Position numbers and translations under genes: made by a program. Below, in pieces: positions 1 to 6,729 of a stretch of DNA of 6,897 nt. The notes under the pieces were generated by a model. The model searched no databases and was not told where the DNA came from. It saw nothing but the letters and a program-made list of their open reading frames with translations. The first letter of the stretch is position 1, and the number at the start of each line of letters is the position of its first letter. Origin of the DNA: an uncultured Bacteroidota bacterium (GTDB lineage Bacteria > Bacteroidota > Bacteroidia > Chitinophagales > Chitinophagaceae); NCBI GenBank assembly GCA_903906615.1, contig CAIVKT010000212.1, forward strand, positions 1 to 6,897. The letters are read 5' to 3'.

Positions 1-37
1 AATTGTTTTTTGCGCGATAAAGATGACGAAATAAATA

Positions 38-865
38 CTAAGAGTCTGTTAAGCTTTTATAGAGATCCAGCAGGGGGGTTACATCTTCTTTCCAGCTTTC
101 TTCATACTTCAGCACCTTTTTATAGCGGCTTGTCTTTAATTCATCGGTCACTTTTTTTTCCACCTTCTCCGATCCGTATATCACTACATCTGCGCTTTTG
201 CCCGCGCCTATGGTAAGGGCAGTGTTGGTGCAGTCTTTGAACGGGTCCAGGTCTTTCTCTTTGATCTCGTTGCTGATAAGCGCCTTTTTCATGAAGTTGG
301 GGTTCAGCTTTTCCTTGAATTGATTGGCCTGGGCCGTGTATATAACCTTGGAGTAGCCAAAAACAGGCTCTTTCTTGTAAGTGGTCTTCAGGTAAAGCGG
401 TATGAGCGAGGTCATCCAGCCATGGCAGTGTATGACGTGGGGCGGCCAGCCGAATTTCTTTACTGTTTCCAGCGCGCTTTTGCAAAAGAAGATCATGCGC
501 TCGCCGTTGTCATCAAAGAAAGCATCCTGGTCGTCGCGGAAAACAGATTTGCGCTTGAAATAATCTTCATTATCCATGAAGTAGACCTGCAGGCGGGCAT
601 TGGGCAATGAGGCAACCTTAATGATCAAGGGGTAGTCATCTTTATCTATGATCACATTGATACCGGAAAGCCTTACCACCTCGTGCAGTCTGTGCCTGCG
701 CTCATTGATTACGCCAAACCGCGGCATGATCACACGCACCTCAAGACCTGCATCGAAAGTCTTGATCGCCAGCTTGTTAAGTATCTGAGCAAAATCAGTA
801 AACTCTGTATAAGGAGAAAGTTCATTGGCAATAATTAAAACACGTTTCTTTGTGTCTACAGACAT
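38..865 (-). CDS. Glycogen/starch synthase-like protein (GT5 N-terminal half only)
   Basis: A complete 275-residue cytoplasmic protein with no signal peptide. It resembles the N-terminal Rossmann-like half of GT5 glycogen synthases. The N-terminal strand VLIIANELSP (9-18), the stretch VRVIMPRFGVINERRHRLHE (43-62) and VIHCHGW (144-150, equivalent to the HxHDW region of GlgA) are visible. It differs from true GlgA in three ways. It is little more than half the usual length of about 480. The KTGGL nucleotide-sugar motif after the first strand reads TEFTD (20-24). The usual HNxxxQG segment is replaced by TAQANQF (177-183). The second (GT1-like) domain is absent, yet the frame is intact with a clean stop, so this is not obvious decay. 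From memory, short proteins of this type next to panC are common in Bacteroidota and are usually annotated as glycogen synthase. ADP-glucose transfer is doubtful, so I give no gene symbol. It diverges from panC and has a good -7 box upstream. Confidence 0.85.
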   Translation of the reverse strand: MSVDTKKRVLIIANELSPYTEFTDFAQILNKLAIKTFDAGLEVRVIMPRFGVINERRHRLHEVVRLSGINVIIDKDDYPLIIKVASLPNARLQVYFMDNEDYFKRKSVFRDDQDAFFDDNGERMIFFCKSALETVKKFGWPPHVIHCHGWMTSLIPLYLKTTYKKEPVFGYSKVIYTAQANQFKEKLNPNFMKKALISNEIKEKDLDPFKDCTNTALTIGAGKSADVVIYGSEKVEKKVTDELKTSRYKKVLKYEESWKEDVTPLLDLYKSLTDS

Positions 866-909
866 GCGCTAAAAATTATTTATTAGAGGAAATTATTTGA
901 AACTGTCTG

Positions 910-936
910 CAAAATTACGAAAATATTGAATTCCAA
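910..936 (-). promoter_or_regulatory. Putative Bacteroidota-type promoter of the GT5-like gene
   Basis: On the minus strand, TAATTTTG (917 to 910) matches the Bacteroidota -7 consensus TAnnTTTG exactly. A TTG (936 to 934) lies 16 bases upstream and could be the -33 element. The box is about 45 bases before the ATG at 865, giving a leader of roughly 35-40 nt. The consensus is established knowledge; its use here is inference. Confidence 0.5.
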
Positions 937-939
937 CCG

Positions 940-947
940 TACTTTGC
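940..947 (+). promoter_or_regulatory. Possible -7 box of panC
   Basis: TACTTTGC resembles the TAnnTTTG box but is one base short between TA and TTTG. It lies 28 bases before the panC ATG, which would leave a short leader. There is no well-spaced TTG: the nearest upstream one is at 926-928, only 11 bases away. It shares the TACTTT core with the candidate box upstream of the GH92 gene. Confidence 0.3.
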
Positions 948-974
948 ACCACAGAAAGCCTAAATAAGTATAGG

Positions 975-1820
975 ATGGTCATTTTTAAGAGCACACAAGA
1001 TATAATTGAATATATATCTGCCGAGAAGGGAAAAGGCGTTAAATATGGCTTTGTGCCTACTATGGGCGCGCTGCATGAGGGGCATTTGTCGCTCATCGCA
1101 CGTGTCCGTAACGAAGGGCAGGCCGTAATATGCAGTATTTTTGTAAACCCCACCCAGTTCAACGACAAAAAAGACCTGGAAAAGTACCCGATAACCACGG
1201 ATGCCGATATAGAGCTGCTGGTTAAGGCCGGTTGCGATGTACTATTTTTACCGGGTGTGGAGGAAATATATCCCGGTGGCGAGCAGCAAACCCGCTCTTA
1301 TGAGTTTGGCTACCTCGATACCATACTGGAGGGAGCTAAGCGGCCGGGGCATTTTAAGGGCGTAGGCCAGGTGGTAGGCCGCCTGCTGGATATTGTGCAG
1401 CCAGATACCCTGTACCTTGGCCAAAAAGATTATCAGCAGTGTATGGTGCTTACCAAATTATTGGAACTGACCGGCAGGGATAAAATGAAACTGGTGATAT
1501 GCCCTACTACCCGCGAAGCAGATGGCCTGGCCATGAGCTCTCGCAACCGCAGGCTCACCGAGCCGCAACGCATAATAGCCGGGGTTATCTACCAATGCCT
1601 CGTATCTATACAGACAAAACAGGAAGGGGGCAGTTTCGCAATAGTGAAGAAAGAATGCGAAGAGCTGCTGGCCGCCAAGGGTTTTGCGACAGAATATGTG
1701 GCACTGGCCGATGCACGCGACCTGACCTTGCTGGATGAATATAACAGGGAGATACCGATGGTAGCCCTGATAGCTGCTAAGATAGGCGAGATACGGCTGA
1801 TAGATAATATACTTCTTTAG
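975..1820 (+). CDS. panC: Pantothenate synthetase (pantoate--beta-alanine ligase)
   Basis: Catalyses ATP-dependent condensation of pantoate with beta-alanine to pantothenate (via pantoyl-adenylate), the last step of vitamin B5 synthesis, in the cytoplasm. The 281-residue length is normal for the family. Visible motifs in order: PTMGALHEGH (28-37) with the HxGH-type adenylate-binding signature, FVNPTQF (56-62), KRPGHFKGV (122-130) in the pantoate/ATP site, YLGQKDYQQ (147-155), and READGLAMSSRN (180-191) with the KMSKS-like loop. All expected active-site motifs are intact. The ATG at 975 places the first motif at the usual distance from the N-terminus; there is no clear Shine-Dalgarno. The gene diverges from the GT5-like gene. 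No panB or panD is present. Its TAG stop is part of the heptamer array that follows. Confidence 0.97.
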   Translation: MVIFKSTQDIIEYISAEKGKGVKYGFVPTMGALHEGHLSLIARVRNEGQAVICSIFVNPTQFNDKKDLEKYPITTDADIELLVKAGCDVLFLPGVEEIYPGGEQQTRSYEFGYLDTILEGAKRPGHFKGVGQVVGRLLDIVQPDTLYLGQKDYQQCMVLTKLLELTGRDKMKLVICPTTREADGLAMSSRNRRLTEPQRIIAGVIYQCLVSIQTKQEGGSFAIVKKECEELLAAKGFATEYVALADARDLTLLDEYNREIPMVALIAAKIGEIRLIDNILL

Positions 1821-1883
1821 TCGTTAGTTGTTAGTCGTTAGTAGATAGTAGATAGTCGTTAGTCGTTAGTAGATAGTAGATGG
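1814..1883 (+). repeat. Ten-unit heptanucleotide tandem array overlapping the panC stop
   Basis: Seventy bases divide exactly into ten 7-mers. With A = TCGTTAG and B = TAGATAG, the order is TCTTTAG, A, TTGTTAG, A, B, B, A, A, B, TAGATGG. The first unit contains the last codons of panC and its TAG stop (1818-1820). There is also a higher-order 28-base period: 1825-1853 repeats as 1853-1881 with one mismatch. Because 7 is not a multiple of 3, successive TAGs fall in different frames, so the array closes all forward frames. No hairpin is evident. The next 79 bases up to the ROK start show no gene or clear promoter. Confidence 0.9.
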
Positions 1884-1962
1884 TCGGGATTCATGAGTTG
1901 ATAGCCTTCCTTTTGGTGGGTAAATAGAAAGCTGTAAGTAGATCAGCGTAAAATAATAGAAC

Positions 1963-2904
1963 ATGAAAGAACCACTGGCGCTGGGAATTGACATGGGTGG
2001 CACTAACACTGCTTATGGCTTTGTGAACAGTCGCGGGCATATAGTGCGCAAGGGCAGCCTTCCCACTACCGGCCATACCGGTGTGGAGGGTTTTATTGCA
2101 GACTTTAAAAAAGTACTGGACCCTGTTATAAAGGAGCTGGGCAGGGAAAATATTATCGGCGCAGGTATAGGCGCGCCTAATGGTAATATATATACCGGGG
2201 AGATCGTGTTTGCCCCCAACATGCCGTGGAAAGGGATCATACCCATGGCAAAGCTGGTGGGTGATGCCCTGGGTATCAAAGCCACACTTACCAATGATGC
2301 CAATGCCGCAGGCATAGGAGAGATGATGTATGGCGCGGCCAAGGGCATGAAGGACTTTATATTGGTGACCCTTGGTACCGGGCTGGGCAGTGGCTTTGTA
2401 GCCAATGGGCACATGATATATGGCCACGATGGCCTGGCCGGAGAACTGGGGCATGTGATAGCCGTAAGGGATGGCCGCAAGTGCAACTGCGGCAGGTATG
2501 GCTGCCTGGAACGATATGCCTCGGCCACAGGTATTGTGATCACCGCAGAAGAGTGGCTGGAGCAACGCACAGATACTACTATACTAAGAACACATACCGG
2601 CAAGCTAACCGCAAAAGCCATACAAGATGCAGCACATGCCGGCGATGCCATGGCGCTGGCGCTTTATGAATATACGGGCAAGATACTGGGTCAAACGCTG
2701 GCAGATATGGTGGCAATAACTTCGCCGCAGGCTATCATATTCTTTGGTGGCCTGGCCAATGCAGGCGATATGCTGCTGCACCCCATAAAAAAACACCTCG
2801 AAGACAACCTGCTCAATATCTATAAAAACAAGGTGCGCATAATGCAATCGGCCCTGCCGGATGCTGATGCTGCGATATTGGGGGCGAGTGCATTGGTGTG
2901 GTGA
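1963..2904 (+). CDS. ROK-family sugar kinase (glucokinase/mannokinase-like)
   Basis: A 313-residue cytoplasmic ATP-dependent sugar kinase of the ROK family, of normal length. The phosphate-binding motif DMGGTNT is at 10-16. The catalytic base is expected to be D112 in TNDANAA (110-116). The second nucleotide-binding loop is TLGTGLGSG (136-144). The ROK signature ExGH-x9-CxCGxxGCxE is complete: E161, H164, C174, C176, C181 and E183, with H164 and the three cysteines as the expected zinc ligands. There is no N-terminal helix-turn-helix, so this is an enzyme and not a NagC/XylR-type repressor. Substrate cannot be read from sequence: glucose is the default, but the flanking mannosidases make mannose plausible. 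It follows panC by 142 bases, including the heptamer array, and converges on GH125 with a 39-base gap. I saw no convincing promoter directly upstream. Confidence 0.93.
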   Translation: MKEPLALGIDMGGTNTAYGFVNSRGHIVRKGSLPTTGHTGVEGFIADFKKVLDPVIKELGRENIIGAGIGAPNGNIYTGEIVFAPNMPWKGIIPMAKLVGDALGIKATLTNDANAAGIGEMMYGAAKGMKDFILVTLGTGLGSGFVANGHMIYGHDGLAGELGHVIAVRDGRKCNCGRYGCLERYASATGIVITAEEWLEQRTDTTILRTHTGKLTAKAIQDAAHAGDAMALALYEYTGKILGQTLADMVAITSPQAIIFFGGLANAGDMLLHPIKKHLEDNLLNIYKNKVRIMQSALPDADAAILGASALVW

Positions 2905-2930
2905 TGCCAATTGGTTGTCAGGAAAATGAT

Positions 2931-2955
2931 CCCCCTTCAGGGGTTAGGGGTTTAG
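2931..2955. repeat. Short C-rich/G-rich hairpin element between convergent genes
   Basis: CCCC (2932-2935), loop TTCA, GGGG (2940-2943) form a 4-bp hairpin, followed by TTAGGGG and TTTAG, which repeat part of the G arm. The element contains the GH125 stop codon (2944-2946) and its last codons. It may act as a weak bidirectional terminator for the convergent ROK and GH125 genes, though it lacks a T tract on either side. From memory, similar CCCCTxxAGGGG elements with an extra GGGG block are dispersed in Bacteroidota genomes; I could not test that here. Confidence 0.45.
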
Positions 2956-4365
2956 TAACGCTGGCCTTTCCCTGTATACCTTCCATATAAACTCGCCAAA
3001 CAATGTATTGGCCCATGCAAACCACGGACGGGTGTATTTAGAGGCATCGTCTTTATTGAAAGTTTCGTGCATGAAGCCTGTCCCGGCATGGCTGCGTTGC
3101 AGCATATCAAGGCACATTTTTATTTCGGTATCATCGTTGCTGGTAAGGCCACGCATGATTATGCTCAGAGGCCATATGCTATCTACACCGGCATGTGGTC
3201 CGCCTATTCCTTCGCCGGCCTTACCTTTGAAGAAGAATGGATTTTCATTGGAAAGCACAAACTTGCGGGTGTTCTTGTATACTGGGTCGGTGGCCATCTC
3301 CGGCACCAGGTAGCCGAGCGATAGCAACGACGGCACATTGGCATCGTCCATCAGGTTGCAACTGCCATAGCCATTCACTTCGTAGGCAAATATCTTACCG
3401 AATTTCTCTGTCTTTATTTTCGCGTCATTGTCTATGCCGGTCACTATTTGCGTCATCATATTATTGATGGCATCTGTGTCGAACGGAGTCTTTGTTGCCT
3501 GTAGTAGCGTAGTTAAGTGTCCCAGGCTGGCGAAAGCGAACAGGTTGCTGGGTACGAGATAAGGATATATAGTGGCATCATCGCTCGGGCGGAACATAGA
3601 GCAGATCATGCCATTGGGGCGCACAGGGTAGCCATAGCCGTAGAGCGGCAGCGTATCCGTGCCTAATTCTGTCTTGCGCATAAAGCTGTATGGCCCCTTT
3701 TCGTTCATGCGCTGCTGTTCTGTAAATGTCCTCATCACCAGCTTCATGGCCTCGGCCCATTGCGCGTCAAACGGCGATATATCGCCGGTAGCCTTGTAGT
3801 AGCCATGCGCCAGGCGGATGGGGTAGCAAAGGCTGTCTATCTCCCACTTGCGCTCGTGTATGCCGCGGTGCATGTGGGTGTGGTCATTTTTCCATGGGCT
3901 CTGTTTGTGTTCGTTCTTGTAAAAGGCATTGGCATATGGGTCGCGGAGTATGCACTTCACCTGCCTGTTGATCACGCCCTTTATCAGTTGTTTCAGTTCT
4001 TCATCTTCCTTGCACAGCGGCAGGTAGGGCCAAACCTGGGCCGATGAATCACGCAACCACATAGCATCTATATCCCCGGTGATCACGTAAGTATCCGGCT
4101 TGCCATCAATAGTATCGAAGAACACAGTGGTATCCAGCGTATTCGGGAAGCAATTCTCAAACATCCATGCCAGCTCTTTGTTGCCTATGTTGGCCTTTAC
4201 CTCAGCGATCACTTTTTCTACAGCCCTGCTGGTGAAATTTCGCTTGCCGGCAGCTACCCGTACAGTTGGGAATATGTCTGAAGCCCCCAATACCCTGGAA
4301 TAGCGGGAAAGCAGCAATGCCGATGTGGCAAGCGATGTTTGGGTCACAAAGCGGCGTCTGTTCAT
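2944..4365 (-). CDS. GH125 exo-alpha-1,6-mannosidase-like glycoside hydrolase, probable Tat export
   Basis: A 473-residue member of glycoside hydrolase family 125 (formerly DUF1237), inverting, metal-independent exo-alpha-mannosidases with an (alpha/alpha)6 barrel. Conserved blocks: TGDIDAMWLRDSSAQ (96-110), EIDSLCYPIRLAHGYY (175-190), GMICSMFRPSDDATIYPY (252-269), LMDDANVPSLLSLGYL (338-353), GGPHAGVDSIWPLS (388-401), GFMHETFN (430-437) and PWFAWANTLFGEF (447-459). Catalytic acid and base are probably D262 (or D263) and E434; their spacing of 172 agrees with the D220/E393 pair I recall for the Clostridium perfringens enzyme. I chose the ATG at 4365 over the in-frame ATG at 4413 because it starts with NRRRF plus a hydrophobic stretch (about 10-20), a Tat-like signal, whereas the longer form would bury it. 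It diverges from GH92, with which it likely shares a substrate. The activity is a family inference. Confidence 0.92.
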   Translation of the reverse strand: MNRRRFVTQTSLATSALLLSRYSRVLGASDIFPTVRVAAGKRNFTSRAVEKVIAEVKANIGNKELAWMFENCFPNTLDTTVFFDTIDGKPDTYVITGDIDAMWLRDSSAQVWPYLPLCKEDEELKQLIKGVINRQVKCILRDPYANAFYKNEHKQSPWKNDHTHMHRGIHERKWEIDSLCYPIRLAHGYYKATGDISPFDAQWAEAMKLVMRTFTEQQRMNEKGPYSFMRKTELGTDTLPLYGYGYPVRPNGMICSMFRPSDDATIYPYLVPSNLFAFASLGHLTTLLQATKTPFDTDAINNMMTQIVTGIDNDAKIKTEKFGKIFAYEVNGYGSCNLMDDANVPSLLSLGYLVPEMATDPVYKNTRKFVLSNENPFFFKGKAGEGIGGPHAGVDSIWPLSIIMRGLTSNDDTEIKMCLDMLQRSHAGTGFMHETFNKDDASKYTRPWFAWANTLFGEFIWKVYRERPALLNP

Positions 4366-4428
4366 AGTTGTTCGTATTAAAGAGTTTAAATGTAGTGAAA
4401 AATAGAAGATCACACGGTAAGAGGCAGG

Positions 4429-4458
4429 TTGGTGTAATAAAGAAATGGTTTACTTTTA
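4429..4458 (+). promoter_or_regulatory. Candidate promoter of the GH92 gene
   Basis: TTG (4429-4431), a 19-base spacer and TACTTTTA (4451-4458) approximate the Bacteroidota -33/-7 pair TTG/TAnnTTTG, missing only the final G. It would give a leader of about 20 nt before the ATG at 4485. The 119-base space to the divergent GH125 start (4366-4484) holds no gene; no comparable match was found facing GH125, and no obvious operator palindrome was seen. Confidence 0.35.
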
Positions 4459-4484
4459 TTGCGGTTAGGTAAAATTCATACATA

Positions 4485-6722
4485 ATGGCTTTTTCATTCA
4501 GGAAATATGTGATTCCGCTTTTGGTTGTTACCCGGTTCGCCGACATGGCATCAGCGCAGACGAATAATAAATATATAGACCCGTTCATAGGCACGGGCGG
4601 CCACGGGCATACCTATCCAGGCGCTACGGTTCCCTTCGGAATGGTGCAGCTAAGCCCCGATAATGGTACGCAGGGCTGGGACTGGTGCAGTGGTTATAAT
4701 TATAGCGACAACCGGATAGCGGGCTTTAGTCATATGCACCTCAGCGGCACCGGTTGTGGCGACTGGTGCGATATATCGGTATTGCCCAATAACGGTTTGA
4801 TACCGGATACGGCGCAGGACTTCAGGGTAGGATTCAGCCATAATACCGAACGGGCCAGGCCTGGCCTATATTCGGTGATGTTGGATAACGGGATACGGGT
4901 AATGCTCACCGCCAGCGAGCATTGCGGATTGCACACCTATTTATTCCCTAAAGGAAGTAAGCCTGTGATACGTTTCAACCTGGCTTTCTGCATTAATTAC
5001 GACAGTACAACTTTATCGTTCATAAAGAAAGTGGATGATTCTACTGTTGTTGGTTACCGTTATTCTACCGGCTGGGCCAATGTGCAGAAGGTGTATTTTG
5101 CCGCGCGCACTTCTGTGCCATTTGAGGAACTGCGGACGAATGTGGCAGCACATTTTGTAGATGCTAATGGTAAGCCGGGGGGCGTAACTAATGGACAGCT
5201 TGTTTTTAAAGAAGTGGGTGAGCAGCCCAAAATGATCAATATGAAAGTGGGACTGTCTTCCGTAAGTACAATGAAAGCCCTTGAGGCGCTCAATGAAGTA
5301 CAGGGATGGCATTTCCAGGAGGTAGCCAATATTGCACATAACAAATGGGCGAACGAGATAGACAAGATACAGGTAACCAGCAGCAGCGACAGGCTAAAAC
5401 GTATATTCTATACCGGCCTGTACCATACCTGTATGGCGCCTGTGCTGTACGCTGATGCTGATGGCCAATATAAGAATGCAAAAGGCGATACCCGCAAAAT
5501 GAAACAAGGACAGCGATACACAGTTTTCTCGCTATGGGACACCTTCCGTGCGCTTAATCCATTGTTTACCATCACGCAGCCTGAGCGTAACATAGACATA
5601 CTCAACAGTATGCTTGCCTTCTACGACGAGAACGGCCTGCTGCCCGTATGGGACCTAAGTACGTGGGAGACAGGCTGCATGAGCGGCTACCATGCCGTAC
5701 CCGTACTGGCCGATGCGGTGATTAAAAACACAAAGGGGCTGGATGCAAAGCATGTATATGAAGCTATGAAGAAAAGCGCCTTCCAGGATATTCGTGGCAC
5801 ACAGGATTATATAAAGTACGGCTACCTGCCACAGGACAAGGGCAGCTACAGTGTGACGATAACACTGGAATACGCTTACGACGACTGGTGTATAGCGCAG
5901 GTGGCTAAGAAGCTGGGCTATACCGATGACTACAAGCTGTTCATGAAAAGGTCAGAAGCCTATAAATTGCTGTTTGATAAAAACAGTGGTTTCATCAGGG
6001 GCAAGAACTCGGACGGTAAATGGGTAGAACCATTTGATGCCTATATGACCTCTACAGAAGGTAAATCTATGTACGAAGAGGGTAATGCGTGGCAGTACAC
6101 CTTCTTTGTGCCGCATGATGTGCGCGGGCTGGCCAAAGAGTTTGGCGGGTATGAGCAGTTCTCGCAAAAGCTAGATTCGCTGTTCACGGTATCTTCTGCA
6201 GTAAAAGGCGAAAGCGCACCACCCGATGTGAGTGGCCTGATAGGCCAGTATGCGCATGGCAACGAGCCGAGCCACCACATAGCCTATATGTATAGCTTCA
6301 TAGGCCAGCCATGGAAAACACAGCAGCGTGTGCGCTTTATTATAGACTCCATGTACCACGACCAGCCTGATGGCTACGCAGGCAATGAAGATTGCGGCCA
6401 GATGAGCGCATGGGAAGTGTGGAGCATGATGGGCCTGTACCCAGCTAACCCCGCCAGCGGCGAGTATGTATTTGGCAGCCCGGTATTCGATGAAGTGAAG
6501 ATACAGTTGCCCGATAACAAAAAGATGGTGATAAAAACAGTGAACAACGCCAAAGATCATCCCTACATACAAAGCGTGACACTTAATGGCAAGCCATACA
6601 GCAAAACCTACATCACACATGCTGCACTGATGGAAGGTGGTACACTGGAATTTGTAATGAGCGACAAGCCCAATAAAGAATGGGGATCGAAGGAGAAAGA
6701 CTGGCCGGCATCTATGAACTAA
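4485..6722 (+). CDS. GH92 exo-alpha-mannosidase, secreted
   Basis: A 745-residue member of glycoside hydrolase family 92, calcium-dependent inverting exo-alpha-mannosidases acting on mannans and high-mannose N-glycans. Full length for the family. The N-terminus (1-24) looks like a Sec signal, with possible cleavage after ASA (22-24). The N-terminal beta-sandwich domain starts with YIDPFIGTGGHGHTYPGATV (30-49), PFGMVQLSPD (50-59) and FSHMHLSGTGCGD (81-93). The catalytic (alpha/alpha)6 domain (about 290-740) carries YEEGNAWQY (530-538), HGNEPSHH (591-598) and GNEDCGQMSAW (633-643). E532 is the probable general acid and D636 the probable base region, by analogy with E533 and D642/D644 recalled for BT3990. 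Linkage preference (alpha-1,2, 1,3, 1,4 or 1,6) cannot be read with confidence. It is divergent from GH125 and probably works in the same pathway. The signal is odd: its hydrophobic core is short and followed by TRFAD. No lipobox cysteine is present, so the product is probably periplasmic or secreted. Confidence 0.95.
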   Translation: MAFSFRKYVIPLLVVTRFADMASAQTNNKYIDPFIGTGGHGHTYPGATVPFGMVQLSPDNGTQGWDWCSGYNYSDNRIAGFSHMHLSGTGCGDWCDISVLPNNGLIPDTAQDFRVGFSHNTERARPGLYSVMLDNGIRVMLTASEHCGLHTYLFPKGSKPVIRFNLAFCINYDSTTLSFIKKVDDSTVVGYRYSTGWANVQKVYFAARTSVPFEELRTNVAAHFVDANGKPGGVTNGQLVFKEVGEQPKMINMKVGLSSVSTMKALEALNEVQGWHFQEVANIAHNKWANEIDKIQVTSSSDRLKRIFYTGLYHTCMAPVLYADADGQYKNAKGDTRKMKQGQRYTVFSLWDTFRALNPLFTITQPERNIDILNSMLAFYDENGLLPVWDLSTWETGCMSGYHAVPVLADAVIKNTKGLDAKHVYEAMKKSAFQDIRGTQDYIKYGYLPQDKGSYSVTITLEYAYDDWCIAQVAKKLGYTDDYKLFMKRSEAYKLLFDKNSGFIRGKNSDGKWVEPFDAYMTSTEGKSMYEEGNAWQYTFFVPHDVRGLAKEFGGYEQFSQKLDSLFTVSSAVKGESAPPDVSGLIGQYAHGNEPSHHIAYMYSFIGQPWKTQQRVRFIIDSMYHDQPDGYAGNEDCGQMSAWEVWSMMGLYPANPASGEYVFGSPVFDEVKIQLPDNKKMVIKTVNNAKDHPYIQSVTLNGKPYSKTYITHAALMEGGTLEFVMSDKPNKEWGSKEKDWPASMN

Positions 6723-6729
6723 ATCGTAA

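Noticed and set aside
1..37. Possible gene start or terminator at the left edge
   Set aside because: Only 37 bases remain after the GT5-like stop; no hairpin is visible and any adjoining gene cannot be assessed.
1814..1883. CRISPR array or iteron-type origin as an explanation for the tandem repeats
   Set aside because: The units are contiguous 7-mers with no spacers, no dyad structure, and no cas or replication initiator gene nearby.
1891..2565. Minus-strand open frame of 224 codons opposite the ROK kinase gene
   Set aside because: It lies almost wholly opposite a gene with complete family motifs. Its translation is rich in His, Tyr, Gly and Ala with no recognisable domain, as expected from an antisense shadow.
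2013..2651. Second minus-strand open frame of 212 codons opposite the same kinase gene
   Set aside because: Overlaps the previous shadow in another frame and the real kinase gene; the Ser/Pro/Ala-rich product has no family resemblance.
4366..4413. Sixteen-residue N-terminal extension of GH125 from the upstream ATG at 4413
   Set aside because: It would place a non-signal sequence before the NRRRF Tat-like motif; the internal ATG gives a normal signal peptide.
4202..4594. Minus-strand open frame of 130 codons across the GH125/GH92 intergenic region
   Set aside because: It overlaps the start of GH92 antisense and the 5' part of GH125 in another frame, shows no motif, and would remove the divergent promoter region.
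6171..6620. Minus-strand open frame of 149 codons inside the GH92 gene
   Set aside because: Antisense to the most conserved catalytic part of GH92, with a low-meaning His/Ala/Tyr-rich translation.
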